Origin: Gammaproteobacteria bacterium
Lineage (GTDB): Bacteria; Pseudomonadota; Gammaproteobacteria; UBA5335; SLRW01
Direction: 5' to 3'
Assembly: GCA_007130745.1 (NCBI GenBank)
Contig: SLRW01000080.1
Span: 1 to 10,756 of the forward strand
Length of the DNA: 10,756 nt
Part shown: piece after piece, positions 4,966 through 10,756 of the stretch
Layout: each line of letters starts with the position of its first letter
Position numbering within the stretch: the first letter of the stretch is position 1
Program-made: the position numbers and the translations under genes
The notes under the pieces: generated by a model
The model's database searches: none
Seen by the model: only the letters and a program-made list of their open reading frames with translations
Told to the model about the DNA's origin: nothing

Positions 4966-6080
4966 AGTTCGAGCTGTTGGCCCGCGATGGTGCGGCCCGT
5001 CGCGGGCGTTTGACGCTGGCGCATGGCGAGGTGCACACGCCGGTCTTCATGCCCGTGGGCACCTATGGCACGGTCAAGGCGATGACGCCTCAGGATCTGT
5101 GCGGTCTGGGCGCGCAGATCATTCTGGGCAATACCTTCCACCTGATGTTGCGCCCCGGCACCGAAGTGATCCGGGCCCATGGTGGCCTGCACGGGTTCAT
5201 GGGCTGGGACGGGCCGATACTGACCGATTCCGGGGGGTTTCAGGTGTTCAGCCTGGCCGAAATGCGCGAACTCACCGAGAAAGGCGTGCATTTCCGTTCG
5301 CCCATTGATGGTAGCAAGGTGTTTCTGGGGCCGGAGGAGGCCATGGCGGTGCAGCGGGCGCTGGGCTCGGATATTGCCATGGTGTTTGATGACTGCACGG
5401 CGTATCCCTGCGGTGAGGGCGAGGCCCGGCGGTCCATGGAGTTATCACTGCGCTGGGCCGGGCGCAGCCGCGAAGCCTGGGGCGAGGATGATGACGGCGT
5501 ATTGTTCGGGATTGTCCAGGGCGGCATGTATCCGGAATTACGCCAGGCCTCGTTAGGCGGACTTATGGAGATCGGGTTTTCCGGCTATGCCATTGGCGGC
5601 TTGTCTGTTGGTGAGCCGCCGGAACAACGCCAGCTGGTAATGTCGGCAGTGATGCCGCAGATGCCGGAGGATTGTCCGCGCTACCTGATGGGCGTGGGTA
5701 CGCCCGAGGATCTGGTGGAGGCGGTCAGCCAGGGCGTGGATATGTTTGATTGCGTGATGCCGACGCGCAATGCCCGCAACGGTCATCTGTTTACCCGTGC
5801 GGGCGCGGTGCGTATTCGCCACGCCGCCTACAGGCTGGATACCTCACCGGTGGATCCGGAGTGCGGCTGCTATACATGTCAGCATTACTCCCGTGCCTAC
5901 CTGAAGCATCTGGAAAAGTGCGGCGAGATACTTTATGCCCGGCTGGCCACCATTCATAATCTGCATTATTACCTTAGCTTGATGGCTGAAATGCGTGAGG
6001 CCATTGCGCGCGGCGAGTTGGCCCAGTATCGTCGGGAGTTTTACCGGGCACGCGGTAAAGCGGTGCCGCTTATGGCATAA
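4962..6080 (+). CDS. tgt: tRNA-guanine transglycosylase Tgt (TTG start)
   Basis: Tgt exchanges guanine-34 for preQ1 in tRNAs with GUN anticodons, the step before QueA. The product has 372 residues (E. coli: 375). Asp89 (ILTDSGGFQVFSL) and Asp263 (MFDCVMPTRNARNG) match the catalytic aspartates, Asp89 and Asp264 in E. coli. The zinc site is Cys301, Cys303, Cys306 (ECGCYTC) and His332 (TIHN). The start is a TTG at 4962, read as MKFELLARDGAARRGRL. This aligns residue for residue with the E. coli N-terminus, and GGAG (4950-4953) lies 8 bases upstream. The next in-frame ATG is about 30 codons in and would remove conserved residues. TTG and the queA TGA overlap as TTGA, suggesting coupled translation. 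Confidence 0.97.
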   Translation: MKFELLARDGAARRGRLTLAHGEVHTPVFMPVGTYGTVKAMTPQDLCGLGAQIILGNTFHLMLRPGTEVIRAHGGLHGFMGWDGPILTDSGGFQVFSLAEMRELTEKGVHFRSPIDGSKVFLGPEEAMAVQRALGSDIAMVFDDCTAYPCGEGEARRSMELSLRWAGRSREAWGEDDDGVLFGIVQGGMYPELRQASLGGLMEIGFSGYAIGGLSVGEPPEQRQLVMSAVMPQMPEDCPRYLMGVGTPEDLVEAVSQGVDMFDCVMPTRNARNGHLFTRAGAVRIRHAAYRLDTSPVDPECGCYTCQHYSRAYLKHLEKCGEILYARLATIHNLHYYLSLMAEMREAIARGELAQYRREFYRARGKAVPLMA

Positions 6081-6092
6081 TGCGCGCCGGAA

Positions 6093-6109
6093 TCGGCCTC
6101 CAGGGCCGA
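6093..6109 (+). other. Small stem-loop in the tgt-yajC gap
   Basis: TCGGCC (6093-6098) and GGCCGA (6104-6109) pair around the loop TCCAG. There is no T run afterwards, so a terminator is unlikely. It lies 31 bases before the yajC start and may act as an mRNA processing or stability element between the queuosine genes and the sec genes. Confidence 0.35.
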
Positions 6110-6140
6110 CTTGTGCATCATCTCGAGGAGAATCAGCAAG

Positions 6141-6470
6141 ATGGACTTCCTGATCAGTAGTGCCTGGGCGCAACAGGGGGCGCAACAGGAGCCCAACGCG
6201 CTTCTGACCTTTTTGCCCCTGATTATCCTGTTCGTGTTGTTTTATTTCCTGCTTATCCGTCCGCAGATGAAGCGGGCCAAGGAGCACCGGCAGATGGTCG
6301 AGGCGCTGGCCGAGGGTGATGAAGTTGTCACCAATGGCGGCGTGGCAGGGCGTATCACGAGCCTTGGCGATAATTTCATTGATGTGGAAATTGCCGACAA
6401 GGTGACCGTGAAGGTGCAGCGCCAGTCCGTGTCCAGCGTGTTGCCCAAAGGCACCCTCAAGGAAGCCTGA
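6141..6470 (+). CDS. yajC: Sec translocon accessory subunit YajC
   Basis: YajC is a small inner-membrane protein that associates with SecD and SecF next to SecYEG. The 109-residue product (E. coli: 110) has a short periplasmic N-terminus (MDFLISSAWAQQ), one transmembrane helix (about 21-39), the conserved RPQMKRAKEH segment just after it (40-49), and a small cytoplasmic domain with GDEVVTNGGVAGRI (59-72) and a VLPKGT ending. The ATG at 6141 was chosen over one at 6111 because MDFLISSAWA aligns with E. coli MSFFISDAVA and AGGAG (6126-6130) lies 10 bases upstream. The gene precedes secD by 35 bases, as in the E. coli operon. Confidence 0.96.
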   Translation: MDFLISSAWAQQGAQQEPNALLTFLPLIILFVLFYFLLIRPQMKRAKEHRQMVEALAEGDEVVTNGGVAGRITSLGDNFIDVEIADKVTVKVQRQSVSSVLPKGTLKEA

Positions 6471-6509
6471 ATGTATCCCGGAACCGGTTCGCAGGGAATA
6501 ACCGCATGA
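6471..6509 (+). CDS. Candidate 12-codon leader ORF between yajC and secD
   Basis: An ATG follows the yajC TGA directly (TGAATG, 6468-6473). It opens a 12-residue frame, MYPGTGSQGITA, whose TGA (6507-6509) overlaps the secD ATG as ATGA. AAGGA (6459-6463), inside the last yajC codons, sits 7 bases before this ATG, an ideal spacing. Ribosomes could therefore pass from yajC to secD through this short frame. The peptide resembles nothing I know. Because AAG-GAA are ordinary Lys-Glu codons of yajC, chance is a serious alternative. The function, if any, would be translational coupling. Confidence 0.3.
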   Translation: MYPGTGSQGITA

Positions 6510-8359
6510 TCAACCAGTACCCGGCGTGGAAAAACCTCCTGGTCGCCATGGTCGTCTTTCTCGGCGTTGTTTATGCCTTGCCCAATGCCTTTGGCGAGGA
6601 TCCGGCCGTGCAAGTGGCGGCTACTGGTGCGACCGAGTTCAGTCCGGGGCTGGCGGATGACATTGCGGCCCTGCTTGATCGCGAGGGTATTGCCCACCAG
6701 GGCATTGAAGTCGAAGGCCAGCGGGTGTTGGTGCGACTGGCGGATGAACAGACCCAGCAGCAGGTCCGCGATTTGTTGCGCGCGGATCTTGAGCGCGGTC
6801 TGGTAGTGGCGCTGAACCAGGCGCCGCGCACGCCGCGCTGGCTGGAAGCCATTGGCGCACGCCAGGTTTCGCTGGGGCTGGATCTGCGCGGTGGCGTGCA
6901 TTTCCTGATGCAGGTGGATATGGAGGCCGGCATTGAACGCTTTGCCGGTGACGTGGAGAACACCATTCGCCGACTGCTGCGCGATGAACGGTTGCGTTAT
7001 ACCTCGCTGGAGCGGCGTGATGATCGTGTCTCGGTCACTCTGCGCAGTGCTGATGATGTGGAGCGGGTGGCGCGGCTGATCCGGCGCAGTGTGGAAGAGG
7101 TCACAGTCTCGGTGGATGAGGCGGGCCAGACAGTGCATGCCCGCATTACCGAGGAGGCCATCGAGGATCAACGCCAGGCCGCACTGCAACAGAACATCAC
7201 CACCCTGCGCAATCGCGTTAACGAACTTGGCGTGGCCGAGCCCATCGTGCAGCGTCAGGGTACGGATCGTATCGTGGTCCAGCTGCCGGGGGTGCAGGAT
7301 ACCGCTCAGGCCAAGGAGATTCTTGGCTCCACCGCCACCGTTGAGTGGCGCATGGTCTATCAGGATGGCGACCCCTACGAAGCGGCCGAGACCGGGCGGG
7401 TGCCCATCCGTGCGCGGTTGTACCAGACCCGCGAAGGCGAACCAGTGTTGTTGCGACGTGAGGTGATTGCCAGCGGCGAGAACCTGCGTAATGCGCGCTC
7501 CGGCTTTGATCAGGACAGCGGCACCCCGGCGGTATTTGTCACGCTGGACAGCGCCGGGGCCCGACGTATGGGTCAGAACACCCGAGATAATCTCGGACGG
7601 CCCATGGCGGTGGTTTATATAGACAACATTATCGAGGTCGAGCGGCGTAACGGCGAACTTGTCGAGGTAGAGCGTACGGTTGAGGAAGTGATCAATATCG
7701 CCACCATCCGGGGGGTGTTCAGCAGTCGTTTCCAGACCACCGGCCTGTCCAGCCCGCAGGAAGCCAGCAATCTGGCGTTGCTGCTGCGCGCCGGCGCCCT
7801 GGCCGCGCCTATCCGTATTATCGAGGAACGCACGGTCGGCCCCAGCCTGGGTCAGGAAAACATCGAGCAGGGCTTCAAGGCTGTGGTCTTCGGTTTCCTG
7901 CTCGTCGTGCTGTTCATGTTCGCCTACTACCGCATCTTTGGTCTGGCGGCGAATCTGGCGCTGTTTGTGAATTTGTTCGTGATCCTGTCGGTGTTGTCCA
8001 TGCTGGGGGCCAACCTGACACTGCCGGGTATTGCCGGGATTGTGCTCACAGTGGGTATGGCGGTGGACGCCAACGTGCTGATATTCGAACGTATACGGGA
8101 AGAGTTGCGTAACGGGAACTCGCCCCAGGCGGCGATTCATTCCGGTTATGGCAAGGCCTTTTCCACCATTGCCGACGCCAACGTTACCACGTTGATTGCG
8201 GCCGTGGTGCTGTTCAGCTTCGGTACCGGCCCGATCCAGGGTTTTGCCGTCACACTGTCTGTCGGCATTGCCACTTCCATGTTCACGGCGATCATGGGAA
8301 CACGCGCCCTGATTAACCTGATTTACGGTGGGCGCCGTATCGACAAGCTCTCGATCTAG
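6506..8359 (+). CDS. secD: Protein translocase subunit SecD
   Basis: SecD pairs with SecF in the inner membrane and uses proton flow to pull or release exported proteins on the periplasmic side of SecYEG. The 617-residue product (E. coli: 615) has a first transmembrane helix (about 9-27). The SLGLDLRGGVHFLMQV signature (122-137) and a large periplasmic region with the P1 domain follow, up to about 450. Five helices lie at the C-terminus. The fourth-helix motif GMAVDANVLIFERIREE carries Asp521, equivalent to the conserved Asp519 of E. coli implicated in proton transfer. AGGGA (6493-6497) lies 8 bases before the ATG. The bases TCCC (6476-6479) could pair with this site. A 12-codon frame from the yajC stop ends on the secD start. 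secF follows after 11 bases. Confidence 0.97.
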   Translation: MINQYPAWKNLLVAMVVFLGVVYALPNAFGEDPAVQVAATGATEFSPGLADDIAALLDREGIAHQGIEVEGQRVLVRLADEQTQQQVRDLLRADLERGLVVALNQAPRTPRWLEAIGARQVSLGLDLRGGVHFLMQVDMEAGIERFAGDVENTIRRLLRDERLRYTSLERRDDRVSVTLRSADDVERVARLIRRSVEEVTVSVDEAGQTVHARITEEAIEDQRQAALQQNITTLRNRVNELGVAEPIVQRQGTDRIVVQLPGVQDTAQAKEILGSTATVEWRMVYQDGDPYEAAETGRVPIRARLYQTREGEPVLLRREVIASGENLRNARSGFDQDSGTPAVFVTLDSAGARRMGQNTRDNLGRPMAVVYIDNIIEVERRNGELVEVERTVEEVINIATIRGVFSSRFQTTGLSSPQEASNLALLLRAGALAAPIRIIEERTVGPSLGQENIEQGFKAVVFGFLLVVLFMFAYYRIFGLAANLALFVNLFVILSVLSMLGANLTLPGIAGIVLTVGMAVDANVLIFERIREELRNGNSPQAAIHSGYGKAFSTIADANVTTLIAAVVLFSFGTGPIQGFAVTLSVGIATSMFTAIMGTRALINLIYGGRRIDKLSI

Positions 8360-8370
8360 AGGACCGGACT

Positions 8371-9360
8371 ATGCGTGCCACGGGAATGCAACTGGTCGAC
8401 CCCGGCAAGCTCAATATCGACTTCATGGGCCAGCGCCGCGTGGCTATGGCCGTGACGGTCATTCTGCTGGTGTTGTCCCTGGTGGGGCTGGCCGTACGTG
8501 GCCTGAACTTCGGCATTGATTTTACCGGCGGGGTGCTGGTCGAGGTCGGTTACGAAGAGGCGCCTTCGCTGCAAGAGGTGCGTGGCCGGCTGGGTGAAGC
8601 CGGGTTCGAGGATGCTCTGGTACAGCATTTCGGCTCTCCCCGCGAGATCCTGATCCGGATTCCGCCCGAGCATGAGGACGAAGGGGGTGAGCAGATCAGC
8701 ACCCAGGTGCTGGCGGCGCTGGGGGGGAGTGACGTAGTCGAAGTTCGCCGGGTCGAGTTTGTGGGTCCGCAGGTGGGCGAAGAATTACGAGAGCAGGGCG
8801 GTCTGGCGGTGCTGTTTGCCCTGCTGGGTATCATGATCTATGTCGCGGCGCGCTTTGAGTGGCGTTTTGCCGTGGGCTCGGTGGGCGCGCTGGTGCATGA
8901 TGTGGTGCTGGTGCTGGGTGTGTTTGCCTGGTTACAGCTGAGCTTTGACCTGGCGGTGCTGGCGGCGATTCTGGCGGTGATCGGCTACTCGCTCAACGAT
9001 ACCATCGTGGTGTATGACCGGATTCGCGAGAATTTCGTCAACATACGCAAGGCCACGCCGGTGAAGACGGTGAATCTCTCGGTCAACCAGATGCTTTCGC
9101 GCACCATTGTCACCAGTGGCACCACCTTGCTGGTGTTGTTGTCGCTGTACCTGCTGGGTGGCGAGGTGATGCGTGGTTTCTCGTTGGCCCTGATCGTGGG
9201 CGTGGTTGTCGGTACCTACTCGTCGATCTATGTGGCCAGCGCTCTGGCCCTGGCGCTGGGTATCAGCAAGCGGGATGTGATGCCACGTCAGGTGGACAAG
9301 GGCGAGGGCAAGACCGGCGTCGAAGACGACGAACCCACCACCCCGCCGCCGGCGGCCTGA
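8371..9360 (+). CDS. secF: Protein translocase subunit SecF
   Basis: SecF is the second half of the proton-driven SecDF unit. The 329-residue product has transmembrane helix 1 (about 23-43), the LNFGIDFTGG motif (45-54), a small periplasmic domain (about 55-140), and five C-terminal helices. The signature SLNDTIVVYDRIREN (207-221) follows the fourth helix. AGAGGA (8358-8363) overlaps the secD TAG stop and is 7 bases before the ATG at 8371, suggesting coupling. Met6 (8386) is an alternative start. After the last helix a hydrophilic tail of about 30 residues ends in an acidic and proline-rich stretch (EDDEPTTPPPAA), probably cytoplasmic and disordered. Confidence 0.97.
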   Translation: MRATGMQLVDPGKLNIDFMGQRRVAMAVTVILLVLSLVGLAVRGLNFGIDFTGGVLVEVGYEEAPSLQEVRGRLGEAGFEDALVQHFGSPREILIRIPPEHEDEGGEQISTQVLAALGGSDVVEVRRVEFVGPQVGEELREQGGLAVLFALLGIMIYVAARFEWRFAVGSVGALVHDVVLVLGVFAWLQLSFDLAVLAAILAVIGYSLNDTIVVYDRIRENFVNIRKATPVKTVNLSVNQMLSRTIVTSGTTLLVLLSLYLLGGEVMRGFSLALIVGVVVGTYSSIYVASALALALGISKRDVMPRQVDKGEGKTGVEDDEPTTPPPAA

Positions 9361-9387
9361 TCGCCGTCGTCGGGGGTTGTCGTGGCC

Positions 9388-9612
9388 ATGCTGCTGCCGC
9401 CGATCAATCTCCGCCGGCGTCTGCTGTGTCCGGCCTGCGGGCTGCTGACGGATGAGAAAAAGCCGTCCTGTGTGCACTGCAATTACCGCTTTGCCAAAGG
9501 CGAACGCCAGAAGCTGGTACGCGAGCGCAAGCGCAAGAAGAAAAACGCCGCGCTGGTTTTCTTCGCCATCTTCCTGGCGATGATCTTTGCTTTCAGTCGT
9601 CTGGCGCCCTGA
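9388..9612 (+). CDS. Small zinc-ribbon protein with one C-terminal membrane helix (unnamed)
   Basis: I do not recognise a named family. The 74-residue product has Cys14-x2-Cys17 (CPAC) and Cys28-x2-Cys31 (CVHC), a rubredoxin-like or zinc-ribbon knuckle pair 10 residues apart. A strongly basic linker (about 40-52, RQKLVRERKRKKK) and a single hydrophobic helix (54-70) follow. The positive-inside rule would put the zinc ribbon in the cytoplasm with the short C-terminus outside. It begins 27 bases after secF on the same strand, and purT follows 33 bases later. GTG 9382 is an alternative start: GGGGG at 9372-9376 is 5 bases from it and 11 from the ATG. A role near the Sec machinery is only suggested by position. 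Confidence 0.75.
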   Translation: MLLPPINLRRRLLCPACGLLTDEKKPSCVHCNYRFAKGERQKLVRERKRKKKNAALVFFAIFLAMIFAFSRLAP

Positions 9613-9645
9613 GCTGCAATATTCTGACCCTTGGGGGACACTTGC

Positions 9646-10756
9646 ATGACCACACTGGGTACGCCGTTATCGCCGGTGGCCACCCGCGTGCTGCTGCTGG
9701 GCAGCGGCGAGCTGGGAAAGGAGGTGGTGATCGCCCTGCAGCGGCTGGGCTGCGAGACCATTGCCGTGGACCGCTACGCCAATGCGCCGGCCATGCAGGT
9801 GGCGCATCGTTCGCACGTGGTGGATATGCTTGACGGTGATGCCCTGCAAAAGATCGTAGAGCAGGAAAAACCGCAACTGATAGTACCCGAAATCGAGGCC
9901 ATTGCTACCGACGCCCTGGTGGCGCTGGAGCAGGCCGGGTGGACGGTAGTGCCCACGGCGCGGGCTACCCGCCTGACCATGAATCGTGAGGGCATCCGCC
10001 GTCTGGCCGCGGAGGATCTCGGGCTGCCCACCTCGCTTTATCGTTTCGCCGAGACCGAAGCAGATTACCGCCAGGCCGTGGCCGAAATTGGCCTGCCCTG
10101 TGTGGTCAAGCCGGTGATGTCGTCCTCGGGCAAAGGCCAGAGTCTGGTGCGCAGCGCGCAGGACATCACGCCTGCCTGGGAATACGCACAATCCGGCGGC
10201 CGCGCCGGCGCCGGCCGGGTGATTGTCGAGGGCTTTGTGGCATTTGACTACGAGGTCACCCTGCTTACAGTGCGCCACCGCGATGGCGTCAGCTTCTGTG
10301 AGCCCATCGGCCATCGCCAGGAAAAGGGCGATTATCGCGAATCCTGGCAGCCCCAGCCTATGAGTGAGGCGGCGCTGGCCGAATCCCGCCGTATTGCCGA
10401 AGCGGTTACCGGCGCGCTGGGGGGGTGCGGCGTATTCGGGGTAGAGCTGTTTGTGCAGGGGGATCAGGTCTGGTTCAGTGAAGTCTCTCCGCGGCCGCAT
10501 GACACCGGCCTGGTGACGCTGATTTCCCAGAATCTGTCGGAGTTCGAGCTGCATGCCCGCGCTATCCTGGGTCTGCCGATTCCGCTGATTCGCCAGTATG
10601 GTCCTTCGGCTTCAGCGGCGCTGCTGGTCAGCGGCGAATCGGATCAGGTGACGTTCGGCGGGCTGGATCAGGCCCTGACCGAGGCCGACACCGATCTGCG
10701 CCTGTTCGGCAAGCCGGAAGTGTGCGGCGAACGGCGTATGGGGGTGGCGCTGGCCC
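9646..10756 (+). CDS. purT: Formate-dependent phosphoribosylglycinamide formyltransferase PurT; C-terminus cut by window edge
   Basis: PurT makes formylglycinamide ribonucleotide from GAR, formate and ATP in purine synthesis, without folate. The visible 370 residues (E. coli full length: 392) lack only about 20 at the C-terminus. It is an ATP-grasp enzyme. The N-terminal GAR-binding part contains LLLGSGELGKE (16-26) and DRYANAPAMQVAHRS (42-56). The central part contains the ATP loop MSSSGKGQS (158-166) and GGRAGAGRVIVEG (184-196). The metal ligands are Glu267 (FGVELFV) and Glu279 (FSEVSPRPHDTG), with the same numbering as in E. coli. GGGGGA (9633-9638) lies 7 bases before the ATG. It follows the small zinc-ribbon gene by 33 bases and may be read from the same transcript. 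Confidence 0.96.
   Translation, partial: MTTLGTPLSPVATRVLLLGSGELGKEVVIALQRLGCETIAVDRYANAPAMQVAHRSHVVDMLDGDALQKIVEQEKPQLIVPEIEAIATDALVALEQAGWTVVPTARATRLTMNREGIRRLAAEDLGLPTSLYRFAETEADYRQAVAEIGLPCVVKPVMSSSGKGQSLVRSAQDITPAWEYAQSGGRAGAGRVIVEGFVAFDYEVTLLTVRHRDGVSFCEPIGHRQEKGDYRESWQPQPMSEAALAESRRIAEAVTGALGGCGVFGVELFVQGDQVWFSEVSPRPHDTGLVTLISQNLSEFELHARAILGLPIPLIRQYGPSASAALLVSGESDQVTFGGLDQALTEADTDLRLFGKPEVCGERRMGVALA

Noticed and set aside
6080..6160. A 26-codon frame overlapping the tgt stop (TAATG) and ending inside yajC
   Set aside because: It has no Shine-Dalgarno and stops 17 bases past the yajC start rather than at it, so coupling is much less plausible than for the yajC-secD bridge.
6242..8140. 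A 632-codon open frame on the minus strand opposite yajC/secD
   Set aside because: It lies antisense to a complete, well-conserved secD. Long antisense frames are common in G+C-rich genes, and its His/Gln-rich translation shows no domain.
9667..10554. A 295-codon minus-strand frame opposite purT
   Set aside because: It is antisense to purT, which matches E. coli PurT across the whole region.

Overview
The window is G+C-rich bacterial chromosome made almost entirely of housekeeping genes. Protein sequence and gene order point to a gammaproteobacterium. The order xerD-dsbC and the block queA-tgt-yajC-secD-secF are the arrangements known from Escherichia coli, and residue patterns in XerD, QueA, Tgt, SecD, SecF and PurT follow the E. 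coli proteins closely. A finer placement (for example a Chromatiales-like lineage) is only a guess.

Layout. Bases 1-637 (minus) hold the N-terminal part of a PlsC-type lysophospholipid acyltransferase that runs off the left edge. After a 205-base divergent spacer come xerD (843-1784) and dsbC (1938-2654), both plus. They are separated by a short terminator-like hairpin that runs directly into a 56-base block of eight heptamers. This block also folds as a long imperfect hairpin. dsbC meets fdxA (2658-2981, minus) tail to tail with only 3 bases between them. Upstream of fdxA on the minus strand lie a zinc-ribbon Nudix hydrolase (3094-3639) and tRNA-Leu(CAA) (3682-3768), with a clear stable-RNA-type promoter. 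A 156-base divergent spacer rich in inverted repeats (3813-3910) separates this minus-strand group from a long plus-strand block: queA (3925-4965), tgt (4962-6080, TTG start), yajC (6141-6470), secD (6506-8359), secF (8371-9360), an unnamed zinc-ribbon/single-TM small protein (9388-9612) and purT (from 9646, cut by the right edge).

How the genes work together. Tgt and QueA carry out successive steps of queuosine synthesis in tRNA. YajC, SecD and SecF form the accessory complex that uses the proton gradient to help the SecYEG translocon. DsbC is an exported disulfide isomerase that depends on that route. XerD resolves chromosome dimers, FdxA is a 7Fe electron carrier, and PurT makes formylglycinamide ribonucleotide from formate.

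I found no mobile element, CRISPR array, phage gene or defence system, and no convincing new multi-gene system. The observations most worth following are small: the phased heptamer/hairpin block at 1805-1860; a 12-codon ORF with its own Shine-Dalgarno that exactly bridges the yajC stop and the secD start; the hairpin cluster before queA; and the small zinc-ribbon membrane protein behind secF.
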